A DNA stretch of 64,000 nucleotides from Tamarix chinensis (taxonomy: Eukaryota; Streptophyta; Magnoliopsida; Caryophyllales; Tamaricaceae), in contig CM060178.1 of assembly GCA_030549775.1 (NCBI GenBank), positions 73,191,152 to 73,255,151 on the forward strand, read 5' to 3'. Under the pieces are notes generated by a model. That model ran no database searches. It was not told the origin of the DNA and was given only the letters and a program-made list of their open reading frames with translations. This document shows positions 35,543 to 47,510 of the stretch, piece by piece (the stretch's first letter is position 1; each line of letters starts with the position of its first letter). A program made the position numbers and the translations under genes.

Positions 35543-36420
35543 TTAGATCACATGTAGATATTTCCTAATATTTTGACATGAAACTACATCATCTACATAG
35601 TTATATGTATCACACATTAATTCAAAAGGAAAATTCCAATTTAGAGGTTGAAGTATAGTTGCAGTAACTAATTTTTCCTTGAAATGATAAAATTCTATTT
35701 TACACTCATCATTATAAATAAATTTAGACTCTTTTTGAGGAGTCTTACAAAAGGGTTGAGCATTCTTCAAAAACCCCTTAATAAATCTATGGTAAAATCA
35801 TCCATAACTAAGGAATGTCCATATTTCCATAATAGTAGAGGGGTAAGGTAAAGAAGCTACAAGATCAATGTTTTCTTTATCTAAATATATACCTTTATTA
35901 GATATGATATGTCCAAATACTATTCCCTGTTGAACTATAAAATGACACTTTTCAGAGTTTAACACAAGATTAGTCTTAAGAGACCTCTTTAAAATTAAAG
36001 TTAGGTTATCTTTGCATTTATCAAATGTATCACCATGAATGCTAAATTCATCCATGAATAATTTGATTATCTTCTCTAAATACTCTAAAAATATGCTTAC
36101 TATACATCTCTAAAATATGATAGGGGCATTTCATAGCTCAACTGGCATACAACGGTATGAAAACATGCCATATGGACATGTAAATGTTATCTTCTTTTAA
36201 TCCTCTACGGTAATGGGTACCTACACATATCTTGAATATCCATCAAGAAAACAATCCCAAAGTCATTTTATATTAATTCTTGACCACTTCCATAATTATA
36301 GGATTCAACCTACGTTTACTTTTCTCCTAGGTTTTACATCATTCTCCATCAAAATCCAATACATACACACTAAGGGACTCATATGCTTAATATGAAAAAC
36401 TATCCATCCCAAAGTCATTT
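35543..36420 (-). pseudogene. Athila-like reverse transcriptase and RNase H start
   Basis: On the minus strand: DCFLDGYSRYV (about 36,260), TFTCPYGMFSYRCMPVEL (about 36,180-36,120), MDEFSIHGDTFDKC (36,055-36,014; the catalytic VFMDDFS-type block with E for the second D), LVLNSEKCHFIVQQGIVFGHIIS, then the RNase H lead-in FPFELMCDTYNY (about 35,620). The order is canonical. A 21-bp word (CCCAAAGTCATTTTATATTA) occurs at 36,252 and 36,405, marking a duplication or deletion joint at the RT start. Confidence 0.88.
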
Positions 36421-37700
36421 TATATTATTTCAAAATACTAACAAGCTTCTTTTCTTGAGTTAGGGTTTAGTCACATGATATAATAACAGGAATGATATCT
36501 CTCCTTTAAGATGGATATGCAAAGGTTTCAATTCTACCTTTGGTGCTTGTTTTATTAATGGTAGAGGTCTATCTCAATTCACTAGTAAATCCACACATTT
36601 TCTTCTAGGAATCGCTCTTAAAGCATGCACCATCTCTTGTATCTCTTTATCAACTTTAAACTTGTCATTTAACACTTTTAGAAATTCAGTTTCTAGGCCT
36701 TGAGTTAATATAATCTCCAAAGTATCTTCAAAAGATAATTCATAAACTTCATTAGTCAAATCTATAGTAACATCTACCATAGAAACTAATTCACAATCTA
36801 CAAGATACTTGAGGAGTCATAAATATTGTATCTTATCACCTCACCATTAAAATCCATGGTCAAAACACCATCAAGTACATCCATTTTTGTCTTTTATGTT
36901 TTGAGAAATGGTTGGCCCAACAATATAAGAGAATAGTTAGATGAACCAATATCTTGCATATCTAAAAAGTAATATTCAAATGGAAATACCAACTCATTTA
37001 CTTGAACAAAAAAATCCACAATTACTCCTTCAAAATATGTGTTAAATCTATTGGTCAACTAAATAACAACACGAGTATTCTTTAAAGCACCTAGACTTAG
37101 TGTATTAAATATAGATAAAATAATCACATTAATTGAATCACCTAAATCTAGCATACATTATGTATGCCTCGTGTTTCCAATATTGTAAGGAATTGTAAGG
37201 ATACCTGGATCCTTATATTTTGGTGGGACTTTCCTTTGTAGTATTTTTAATATGTTTTCTCCCATACTCATTTTCTCATCTCTTTTTAATCTTCTTTTGT
37301 TGGTACACAAATATTTTGGGAAATTTTCACACCTTGGTATCTACTTAACTATATTTACAAAGGGGATTTTTACCTTCACTTTTCTAAATATTTTGAACAT
37401 CTCTTTATTTTGATCATGCTTCTTGTTCTTGGCCAACCTGCTAGGAAAGGGACCATTTATCTTGATAGTCTTAGGATAATCATCTTTAAATACATGTGGA
37501 GAATTTTTTACCTTTTCTTCCTCTACATATTTTTCATCTTCTATGTCATTTCCTTCTAGCTTAGCACTTTCTCTATTAGAATTTCTTGCCACTTATTGTT
37601 GTGATTGCACTAGCATTCCCTATAGAATTTCTCTCTATTTTGTTTGAAAACTTGGAAGAGCCTTGTGCTAGTAATTTGCCTAGAGAATATGCTGGTTGAA
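36421..37700 (-). pseudogene. Athila-like gag C-terminus, protease and pre-RT linker
   Basis: On the minus strand, 37,592-37,341 contains FPSRLAKNKKHDQNKEMFKIF and VKIPFVNIV, the Athila/Tat block before the protease (PFPQRLKKKK..KQFSKFLE.FKKL.INIPF). 36,780-36,574 (VDVTIDLTNEVYELSFEDTL..) is an acidic linker between protease and RT. No intact protease active site can be read. Confidence 0.75.
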
Positions 37701-38900
37701 TTACTTGATTTTATAAGTTTTTAATAGCATTCCTAGTTTCTTGTTGAAACTATAGCGTGTTGGTCTTCAAAGACTTCGCCAAGTCTTTAAAAGGCATTCC
37801 CCTTGATTGTTGTTTCACTTTTGGTGAGGGTATTAACTAGAATGATGGTCTTGGTAGGTTTTGAACTTGAAAGAATCAAGGAGGTACATGTGAAATTTAC
37901 TAGTTCTAGTTATCTTGTGGTCAAAAATACAAGTTAGGTTGTCCCCATATATCAAGTTGGGATGATCCTTCTAACCTAGATTATATGTTGGAGCATACAT
38001 ATCATTTTTTTATTAGCATTTGTTTCCCTCCAATGGAATTCACTTGTTATTCATTCTGCAAAGTGGGGCACATATGAGTAGGATGACCAAAGACAAAACA
38101 AATCCTATATATATTTGTAGGGACTTTTTTTGCCTATTAATTTATCTAATAGAGAGGACAAATTTGATCCCTTCTCTTTCAACTGAACAATTCTAGCTTC
38201 ATTTACATATTGAGGCATAAAAGTACTACCCTTCCCACAAGATTAAGAATTAGATTCCATGTTAGCGATCACTCATTTGGCTTCTGCAAGAGCTTTATAA
38301 ACTAATGTACCTCCACTAACAACATCTATCATGTTTAGGTCCATAGGAGATAAAACCTCATAGAAATAATGGATTAAAAGTTTCTTAATAATCTAATTGT
38401 TAGGATAACTACCACATAATTTCTTAAAATATTCCCAATAATCACGTAAAGATCCCCCTCCATCTTATCTAATTCCACAAATTTATTTTCTAATATTTAT
38501 TACACTAGATGAAGGAAAATATTTTTCAAGTAAAACTTTTTTCATATCATCCCATGCATTCACAAAAATTGCTAGTAAATCATATAACCATTCCTTGGAT
38601 ACATCAGCCAAAGCAAAAGGAAAATATTTAAGCTTAAGCTTTTCTACACTTACTTCAAGAGGTTTCATATAAGAATATGCAACATGGAATTCCTTTAGGA
38701 ATTTTTTGGGATCAGTGAATCATCCTAATCTCATTGAATTGTTATCCCTAAATCATGTGAAAAATATATAAAGCACGGTTTAGTTTAGATTTGATATCAC
38801 AAGTATCCTATTCTGTAGGATAGTTAATACAAAGTAAGTTATGGTTGAGAGTAGGAGTAGTTAGCTGCATCTAAGTGCAATATGCCATTGCTTCCTTTTT
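37701..38900 (-). pseudogene. Athila-like gag
   Basis: The open stretch 38,668-38,483 on the minus strand (LKLKYFPFALADVSKEWLYDL, WDDMKKVLLEKYFPSS) matches the Retrotrans_gag core (LKLFPFSLRDKAxxWLNSL, TWDEM..KFL.KYFP). Sequence on both sides is gag-like but frame-shifted and stop-ridden. Confidence 0.85.
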
Positions 38901-39175
38901 GTAACATGATGAAACAAGTAAATTCTCTAAGCAATCTTCTTCTATATCAACAAAGCTTCCTTCTAAAAGTAATGGAATATAATGAGCATATCCCAATTGC
39001 CTTTGTGTTTGAGTTGCTATGAAAGTAGAAGAATTTGGGTTAACTAGTGGGAGTACCTAAAAGGAGCACACGCTTCAATAAAAATGATTAATAAAACTAA
39101 AAAACAAAAAGATACACTAACTATAGGAATAAAAATTATAATCTTCATTCCTTGGAAACGCCACTAAAAATTTTA

Positions 39176-40634
39176 TGTATCATTTTATGCACACCACATT
39201 TAATCCTAATTTCCAAATATGTAGTAAATGGTAAGTGGATGTCAAATCCCACAAGGAATAGGATATAATCAAGAATTTTATAATTAATTTTGAAACCACT
39301 TTGGTTAATAAATATTTATTTCTATTGCTAATCACTTGATATACAACTATCTAATATAGCATGAGATTCACTAATATAGAAACAAGGATATGAGATATTC
39401 AATAATTAAATTAGTAAATCAAATCATCATATGAAATAGGATAATTCTATGTGTTTTAATGTTAATCTTTTGAACCTCACACATACTTTCTTCTTAGTTT
39501 TCTTTCATTACAAATAAATCAAATGAGTTTTTTTATTTCTTTTCTAATTGAATAATAATCTTGGTTAAGAACTCTATATTCAATTAACAACAACATTAAC
39601 AAATGAAAAACAATGAAGTACAATCATAGTGACATAAGCTTGTATGATGTATTTGTGCAGATTAATAAATGAGATGAAATACATATGATCTATTACTACT
39701 CCCAAGATGTCAATTACCAATTACATATTAATTTCATCATACTAGCACATATTTAGAATCTAAATGTATTAGGTAATCAATCCAATTAATTCAATCTTCG
39801 ATCAATGATCATTTAATTTTATTTATTAATCCACTTAAAGACACTTTGAATACATAAATGAAGTTTTATTTCATATTATAATCTCTAGTTCATGATTAAA
39901 AATCCTCCTATCACACATAAATCTACCCATAAATATACATAAAACAAAAATAACATAACAATTACCAATAATTAATACTAATCACCCATAGACATATATT
40001 ACTAAATCAAAGATATAGGATGGAGAATAGTTGAATAAGAGAAAAATACTTACATTCACTATAAATTAGAAATCAAAATATTATAAGTAATTGAGAACAA
40101 CTTATTGTCGTTGAATCATGATTCTTCAATATTCTACTTTATTTTAAGAGAACACAGAGTTTTTAAATATAAGATACTATGAAATAAAGAGAAAAAATGA
40201 GTTGCATCCCTTAAACATCAAGAATGAAGATGATTTTCAAATGTTCAGTCGGCTTATTAAAAAGGAAAAAGCCCACATGAGCAGTTATAAAAAAAATAGG
40301 AAAACATGGTCCCTATTTCATAACACAACCCCCTTGTGTTTATTTTGGAAGTCTCAACTTTTCATAATTTAGTTTCTTGAAAAACAAGAGCATTCTCTTT
40401 TTAATGAACCGTGTCTTGAAATAGTTCTTTTGTTCCATGTTCTCTCATGCTTTCTTAGCTCCATTGTGCTTTCCTATTTTATCTTTATTCCTCCTTTGAT
40501 TTCTTTATTTTATTCATTTGCACTTGCTTAAATCTAGTAAAGAGAACACATGGAAAAATGATTAAATCTAGTGTGAATAATAAAGCAACCATGGTATTTT
40601 AGCATCAAATATTGATATACAAAACCATTATATT
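39176..40634 (-). repeat. Athila-like element 5' LTR
   Basis: Partner of 28,972-30,546. It begins TGTATCATTTTATGCACACC. On its internal (left) side the minus strand reads TTAGTGGCGTTTCCAAGGAA, similar to the tRNA-Asp-type primer site of Athila/Tat elements. The right edge (about 40,634) is estimated by alignment. The two LTRs differ at many positions and by indels, so the insertion is old. Confidence 0.8.
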
Positions 40635-40639
40635 TGTGG

Positions 40640-41490
40640 CCGTCAGTACATCTCCATCACTATCATTATAGGTAACTATATAATCATCCTTTATAGCAAA
40701 TGACTCACCAAGATGAACATTGGCTTCCTATTAGGATCAAATTTCAGAATATGCCCTTTCATATGATATCCATAGCATGTCATATTCTTTTAATAACTCT
40801 TTTACTTAGATCTAGACTTTTTACCATCATCAGACCCTTGCTCATGATTCCTCCCACTTACTACATGTCCTTACTGTGTGAGTTCTCGGAATTACCATTA
40901 CTAGTTAATTGACTATCCATCAACTTCTATTTTAGTTGAGTGGATTTCACATTGTTAAGGACTAACTCATCCTTCCTACACAAAATAGTCTCACAAAATA
41001 CTTAAAACTAATAGATAAAGAACACAAAAGTGTAATGGCCAAATTTTCATCATCAAATTTGACTTCTATGCTATGCAAATAAAAAACAAATATAATCAAA
41101 ATCACATAAATGAAAATTTAAATATGGGACCTCACCTATTTTTAGGTCATTAAGCTAACTTTTCAAAAGTAGTTAATTCAGTATTAATTTTTTTCATATA
41201 CAATGAGACAGGCTTCAACCATAAGGTTATTGTCATTGATTGTTTTGCCGCTTCCCATAATACCTCATTTGACAAGCGTAATTGTTTGGTAGAGATGGCA
41301 TTTAGATATACCTTTTCAAATCTTTCATTCTTCATCGATTATGGTTTATTCGAATGATTGGATAAGGCCTTTTCATCCTGTTCTATATTAGAATCATCCG
41401 CATCATCATTTTTCATAATCCAAAATGGATAGACAAACTAAACTTCTGAATATCGAATCTTGTACTCATCTTGATTAATAGATCTCTTCA
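40640..41490 (-). pseudogene. Copia gag
   Basis: Minus-strand residues LSNEVLWEAAKQSMTITLWL then PVSLYM (about 41,270-41,195) match the copia gag core (LSDEVLREVxxExTAxxMWxKLESLYM). Further on, a CCHC-like remnant (CYGYHMKGHILKF, about 40,770-40,810) and a SDGDVL block (about 40,650) match the gag C-terminus. Stops and shifts are frequent. The Athila insertion begins just beyond, at 40,634. Confidence 0.8.
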
Positions 41491-41514
41491 ATAACCATAG
41501 CTTTGATACCAAAT
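41491..41514 (-). other. Copia primer-binding site (initiator tRNA-Met type)
   Basis: On the minus strand, directly after the 5' LTR end, the sequence TTGGTATCAAAGC resembles the TGGTATCAGAGC site complementary to the 3' end of initiator tRNA-Met. Confidence 0.75.
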
Positions 41515-42059
41515 TGTTGTATAATAACATGGATTGAATGGATCTAAAACCAATATAAGAATTGATAAGAAAATTAAAAAAATTATATTTCAATCATAAG
41601 AAAGAATAATTAAGGAAAAATAGATATCTTTATTCATACACTTGTGTAATTATAAGATGATTTAACAAATCAATCAATCAATTACACAAATCTAATTATC
41701 TAAAAATGGAAAATTATATGGAGAGGAAGAAAAAGGTTGGCTCACACAACTTGATGGATTAGGTTTTATCATATCTCTTTTATATCAAATGAAATCCTAC
41801 TAGGAAAAAACAACATATTTTGTAAAGTCACCAAAAAATATGGTTCATGTTAGGAAATGCAGGACCCTTGTTGTTAATTTCTTTAACCTTAGCTTTTTTA
41901 CCCAAAATTCACATCAAAATATTAGGTGAATGGTCCATGTTCAGTAATACCCCCTGGTGTTTCTCATAGAATGCACAATAATAAAACAAACTCTTCTAAG
42001 TAAATACATGAACCAAAATAATGTTATGTTGTACATCAAATATCGTGTCAAAGCTTATT
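41515..42059 (-). repeat. Copia element 5' LTR
   Basis: Partner of 27,272-27,820, about 545 bp. The outer end is decayed (AAGCTTATT versus AAGCTAACA). The flank resumes the TRIM-like repeat with CCTTACAAAACTCCATA, corresponding to 9,251-9,267. Confidence 0.85.
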
Positions 42060-42190
42060 TTTGGGAATTATATCCTTACAAAACTCCATATTTAAGCGTG
42101 CTTAGATTGAAGTATTCAAATGATGAGTGACCTTTTAAAATTTTTCTTAAGAAGTGCATGAATAAAGATAACATATAATGATATTAGTAG
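42060..42190 (+). repeat. TRIM-like element copy B, remainder of right LTR
   Basis: Aligns with 9,236-9,360 of copy A (CCTTACAAAAC, GAAGTA, GGTGACCT, TCAAAAAG/TTAAGAAG), so it continues the repeat interrupted at 27,271. Confidence 0.6.
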
Positions 42191-42830
42191 TTAAATGCAT
42201 TATTTTCATTTTGTGTAAAAAGGGCTTAGTTAGCTAGATTAGGTATTAGCCTTGAGTTGAGCTATGTGATGACTAACCTTAATATTGGTAAACTAATAAG
42301 GTTAATATAGATATTTTGTGGTATAATTACCTTGGTCATTTTCTCAAGTTTTAGTTATTTGGTGCATGTTTCAACCTTAGAGTGACTTCATGATAATAAG
42401 AGTCTTAGAATAAATTCATTCTCCACATGATAATGATGGCTATTTGTGCTGAGGGATAACGTTAGGTCTTTTATGCCAACTAATACTATAGGGACTTTGC
42501 ATTACATGAATAGTGTTGGAATTTTAAGCTAAGTGAATAATGATGGACATTTGCGCTTTATAGATAGTTTTGGACCTTGATCCCTTATAGATCAAGTGTG
42601 GCTTTAATAATGACTCTTAATAAAGAAAATGGCCAAGTGTAAATATGATGGTTATAAGTGGCTACATGCATACCTTGCTATTTGTTGACAAAGACCATTG
42701 AATAAAATATTAATACTTAAAGTGAAAGAATAATTGAGCTAGGACCTATATCACTTAGGATAACCTTTGAGTTAGGTTTAGATGTTTGTGTCATTCCATC
42801 GCTTTTCTTTTTGTGATCGAAGTCATCTTA
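42191..42830 (+). repeat. Fragment of the long-LTR family
   Basis: The left part matches 23,735-24,030. The right part carries the AATAAAATATTAATACTTAAAGTGAAAG block and following GAGCTAGGACC(T)...TTAGGTTTA sequence, homologous to 46,600-46,700 of the solo LTR. Between them are several (A)ATRATGGNCATTTG-like words reminiscent of the array in copy 1. No termini. Confidence 0.6.
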
Positions 42831-43664
42831 TGTAATACCCCAAATTAGTGGTTGATAGTAGACACTTAAAATATTGATAAGACTACTTATATGAATAAGT
42901 TAGAGCTTTTTGGAAAACCCATCAATAAATAACTCCATAGTTAATCACATTTGACTTGGAGTAGCTTAATGATGGGTGACCTCTTAGAAAGTTTTTCGGA
43001 TGCATATGAATTGATAAAAAAATATATTCAAAAGGACTTGTGTTGATTTTTAAAATTAGTCATTGATTTCAAAATCACTCTAAAGTAACCACCCTTAACC
43101 TTAGTGAGGCTAAGGGTTTTACAACTAGTATTAGAACGAAACTATAATACATAGTATTAAAATCTTTTAAAATATGTTTAAAATTAGTGTGACATTAAAG
43201 AAGTGGTTGTGTTTCTAAAACACACTTGGAAAATTATGTAAAGTGTGTGTTTTTAGAGCAATAGGTGATTGATGGTAGGATTCAATGGAAACTACATAAA
43301 ATAGCCACTTCATGTAGCACATATCAGTTGATTGATAGAAGTAATATGATTTGTGGAACTAGTCATTGATCTTGAAAGTACTCTAGAATAACTACCCTTG
43401 ACCCTACTGAGGGTGAGGGTGTTACACCAGGTATCAGAGCAAAATTATAATACCTCGTCTTAAAAACTTTCAAAATATGTTTAAAATTACTTTGATATTA
43501 AGCAAAGTGGCTTTTTTCCGAAATGACATTGGAAAATTGTGCAAAGTGGGTGTTTTTAAAGTAGTGGTTGACTGATGATAGAATTTAGTGATAACTCTTG
43601 AAAACATGCACTTTACTCATGACACATCGGTTAACCAATAGGGGCAATTTGTTAACTGATGTTT
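42831..43664 (+). repeat. TRIM-like element copy C with tandemly repeated LTR end and spacer
   Basis: An LTR-like unit begins TGTAATACCCCAAATTAG (42,831) and ends AAGGGTTTTACA (43,123), followed by ACTAGTATTAGAACG. A second LTR end, GAGGGTGTTACA (43,426), is followed by CCAGGTATCAGAGC (43,427-43,440), a good initiator tRNA-Met primer site. The sequence after each end (AATATGTTTAAAATTA and GGAAAATTxTGxAAAGTG) is homologous, giving a direct repeat of about 303 bp. No coding capacity. It abuts the solo LTR at 43,665. Confidence 0.6.
43660..43664. repeat. 5-bp target-site duplication TGTTT, left
   Basis: TGTTT immediately before the LTR start; identical to 47,506-47,510. Confidence 0.85.
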
Positions 43665-46600
43665 TGTAATTTCATATATTTTTTATATTTAAATTTCTTA
43701 AGTTTAATGATTTTATTCACATAATTTAATGAAAATATTGATTTTTTTTGCGTTAATTCATTTTATGGTTTTATAAGTGGTTTCAAATTTATATTAGAAC
43801 TTAGTTAATCATTGTTATTGCACATTATTCTAGATAAATTTGTACATAACTATATTTTTTGTGATATACACAAGATTTCAATATTTGTTTAAAAATATGT
43901 TTATTATAATATTTTAAATTTATTTTTGATAATAAATTTGTTATGTGATTTTACCTTTATTTCGGAGTTATATTTCACTAACAAATAAATTTTTAAATAA
44001 TAAATCTTATTTAAATTAGTAAAATAATATTACTCATAACAAATATTTCTGTCGTTTAATTTATTTTTTCCTTGTGAGGTTGTTAATATATTAAAAAAAT
44101 TAAATTTAAAATATTTTCATAATTTATTTATAATTTTCTTTTCAAAATTAATTTTCTTCCATTTTTTCCATTTTGTTTACAGAAGAAAATTTTCTTAGAA
44201 AGTGTTAAACAATTATCAATCACTTCAAATTTTATTAAAATAAAATGTATTTTTCAGATCTTTATCCAATGTTTTTTATTAAATGAATTTATGATAAAAT
44301 TATCCTTTTATCATATTTTTGGTATTTATGCCAAGGGAAAGGCCCCACCCTTTTTCTTTCTTCTTCTCTTTCTTCCTCGCTTCTTTTCTCTCCCATTTTG
44401 TTTCTTTCTTGGTATGCAAACCCAATCCTAAACACTTGACCTCAATTCTTACTCTCTACCTTTGACCCTTATCCACCACCATACTCCATCCTTTTTTCCT
44501 CCTCTACTGATCAGCCACAACCACTGTAAGTTACCACAAGCCAATAGAAGTGATTCATGGCTCAACACCCCACACCAATAGCAGCATCAAGCAACCTCTA
44601 GCAATTTGTGCTCAAGTGACCGACAAAGTAGAGCACTACCAAGCACCACCAATGATGAAGCTTGGAGCAGTAAAGGGTGGTGCACAACCACCAAACAATG
44701 AGATAGGTAGAGCAAGTAGTGCAACCAACAATGACTCAGATCAACACAATATTATCACTCCATCATCTTGAGTCACCATGAGCCCATTCCGACCACGAGC
44801 AAGTTATCCTTGACCTCCAATAAATATCCATTGGTCATCACCCACTTTGATTTGTTGAATTTGTTTGGTAAGATTTTGCTAAAGCCTTAACTTTTATTTT
44901 GATTGATTTTGAATAAATTAGGCGTAATTATATTAAATTAATTGTTGGATTATGTACATATAAATTGTGTGATTGATTTAGAGAGGTTAATTGTATTGTA
45001 TATTGTTGATTGGTAAAATTTGAAAATTGAACCTAAATATGTCTGGATGCTTGGATTTATCTCACTAAGCTAGTTTGGATAAATTATTTATATAATATGT
45101 TTTGAAATGCATCTAATTTTATGTTGTTAGCTTCAATTTGATAAATTGATGAGATTGATTGAATTGAGATTTTTGGCTTAAACTCTAATTGGCAAGCTAT
45201 GTCTTTAAATTGGATTTATTACTAAATTATTTCTTTTTAATTATTTTATAGAATATGATTAATTATATTTCTTATTTGATAATTTAATAAAATTTATGAG
45301 TATCAGCCAAAAACCTAAAATCTATAAATTGGGACATGTCGTTATGGTATTTAATAAAATTAATTATATAATATATTTTATAATATATTGAATTTTATAT
45401 TTAGATCCTCAATTTGAATATTTGAGCAAGAATTGACTAAATTTACATTTTGGGCAAGAAATTTATCTTTCAAAAGTGATTATCTTAAATTAGTTACTTG
45501 TAAGATTATTTTTGCTTAAATTAATTATCTAGATTTATCTAAAATTGGTTTAATTATATTTTTAAATTTTTAATTTGAGGTAATTAAAGTGAATTGTAGT
45601 TCGGACCTAAAACCCTAATTTTCAACTATAGTTTTATGAAATTAAGTTCTTGTGCTTCTTTTACTTAATTGATTAATAACTTTGATTTAAAATCATTTGA
45701 ATTGTGTTTTTATCTTATTGAGTTAGATCAATTCCGTAAAATTTTTTGGTTCATATTTTTTGTTGCAAAACCAAATTAGTGAGTCATTTTCTATAAAATG
45801 AACTTATCATCTATAGTCCTTCCCTTAGTTTTACAAATCAATTTGAAATGTTCTAAATGATCTTTGATGGATTCGATTTGGTTAAGACTCAATTTTGAAT
45901 CTTAGTGGAGCTACACTCTTAAGTATTAGATTTTAGATATTTTTTCCAAGAACACCCATTTGTGTTTTTCTTTGTTAATTAAATTGTATTACTTGAATTA
46001 TTGGTTGATACATTATTTTTCTAATCTATTCCTATGATTCCATGGCAATCAAAGAAAGCATTCTTGTAGATTCCCAAGCTGGTGATCTCCCTCCCTTTCT
46101 TATTTCATTTAGTTAGCTTTGAACTTAGGTAAATCTCTACTTACTCTTACTTATAGTGGAATCATGATATGTATGAGTTCTTGGAGTTGAAGGTGATAAG
46201 CATGCTTCATACGATTTATCTATATCATATGCATATCATGTATTGTATGATACTTCTATGTATATATGAGGTTATAATTTTTAATAAAAATATATGTTAG
46301 CATGTTTTGATGTGTGTTATAAATAGTTGGGGGAAATTATTAATTGGTTAATGATGGATTGGAATGGTGTAATGCTATATGTTGAGCTTTTCTACCATTT
46401 AGAATTGATCTACTTGAATGCCAATTAGATATGTTTGCCTTTAATGCCACTTGGAATATTGGTATTTAATGCCTCATGGTTTAGGCCTTGATCCCTTATA
46501 GATAAATTGTGTGGATAACATTGGAATATACAAATGTAATTGCATTGTGCTGATGGAAATGACCTAAGTGTTATCATTTGAGGGTAATTCATGTTTGGTT

Positions 46601-47505
46601 AAATCCATAAATAAAATATTAATCACTTAAAGTGAAAGATATTGAGTGAAGACTTATATTACTTGGATTAGCTATCTGTGTTAGGTTTAATATTTACTCA
46701 GTACCCTCTCAATATTTTTCTCCCCTATAATCCCAGGTGCTTCATGAGGTCTAGAGAGGCTTTTTTCTACTCTATAAGTATCTCTATATATTTTGGCTTT
46801 ATAGGGGTATGCATACTTAAGTGATTAGTTGTTCTATTTATTGGAGGTCTGTTTACATTTTTCAATAGGCTAACTAGGGCTAGTACTGTTTGTGTATTAG
46901 ATTAGTTGTTATGATTTCTTTAAGTGTCTATCCTCAATTTAATATAATCAAACTGTTGTGATCATGATAATGGTATACAATAATCAATTTTTCTAGTTCA
47001 TTCATGGACTTTACATTTCATTATCCTCTACGTGTCACTTAGTTGTCTTCCTTATAATTATGCTACCATATGATGCATGTTCTTATCTTGTTATCATATG
47101 ATATACTATTTTAATCACATGTGGGCCTTATGTATAGAATGTTATCTTTTAAGATAGTTGTGTTACTCATCATAAGTTTGTATTTAATTATATACTTTCC
47201 CATGGTTTTAAAATCCAAGCTTATTTATTAGGTTTTTTGCCGATTTTATCAATGTGGATTTTGTTTAATGAAGCCATTCTTTTTTCATCTACCATTAGGT
47301 ATCTCCTTATGGGAGTTTATTCACTCCATATAGATGATGTTAAACTTTTGGTTAGAAAGATTTTAGCCTTACATCTATCATGAGATCGATGATGTGCATC
47401 TATCTTATGTTAGTAGTGGCAATAACTTTTAACATTTTCTATTTTAGCTTACATATATTGTTCTTTTAAATAATCTTTGTACACATGAAATTTAGAGGTA
47501 TTACA
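43665..47505 (+). mobile_element. Solo LTR of the long-LTR (Tekay/Del-like) family, copy 2
   Basis: Begins TGTAATTTC (43,665), ends TAGAGGTATTACA (47,505) and is flanked by perfect TGTTT duplications, which defines it as one complete insertion of 3,841 bp. It aligns with copy 1 along its length: ATTCTAGATAAAT near the start, a CT-rich block at 44,343-44,400, AAAACCCTAATTTT at 45,610, and TAGGTAAATCTCTACTTACT at 46,125 matching 17,270 of copy 1. Nearly all positions that are CG in copy 1 read TG or CA here. It contains no genes; the frame at 44,550-44,771 is an artefact of the CAxx-rich segment. It lacks the three-unit array of copy 1. Confidence 0.88.
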
Positions 47506-47510
47506 TGTTT
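47506..47510. repeat. 5-bp target-site duplication TGTTT, right
   Basis: Second copy of TGTTT, directly after the LTR end. Confidence 0.85.

Larger units (their letters stand above)
28972..40634 (-). mobile_element. Athila-like Ty3/gypsy retrotransposon, ~11.7 kb, inactive
   Basis: Two diverged LTRs of about 1.5 kb flank an 8.6-kb interior. On the minus strand gag (38,668), the aspartic protease-linker region (37,592-36,574), RT/RNase H (36,420-35,543), integrase (about 35,450-34,540) and an Athila-type ORF downstream of pol (33,248-32,883) follow in order. The size, long 3' non-pol region and a TGGCG...-type primer site (minus strand, about 39,164-39,147, resembling the tRNA-Asp site used by Athila/Tat) support the lineage. 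All genes carry multiple stops. It is inserted in the copia interior; clear target duplications were not found. Confidence 0.82.
27272..42059 (-). mobile_element. Ty1/copia retrotransposon, rearranged and split by an Athila-like element
   Basis: Direct LTRs at 27,272-27,820 and 41,515-42,059. The 5' (right) LTR is followed on the minus strand by TTGGTATCAAAGC, an initiator tRNA-Met primer site (41,491-41,514). Order on the minus strand: gag (41,500-40,640), Athila insertion (40,634-28,972), protease remnant (28,970-28,790), an RT fragment in the wrong orientation (28,471-28,785, plus), RNase H (28,470-27,850), LTR. The integrase and most of RT are missing. It inserted into the TRIM-like repeat whose empty version is at 8,786-9,424. 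Confidence 0.8.

Noticed and set aside
44550..44771. Plus-strand frame rich in Thr, Asn and Pro
   Set aside because: Lies in the CA-rich part of a solo LTR at the place equivalent to the GC-rich block of copy 1; no homology.
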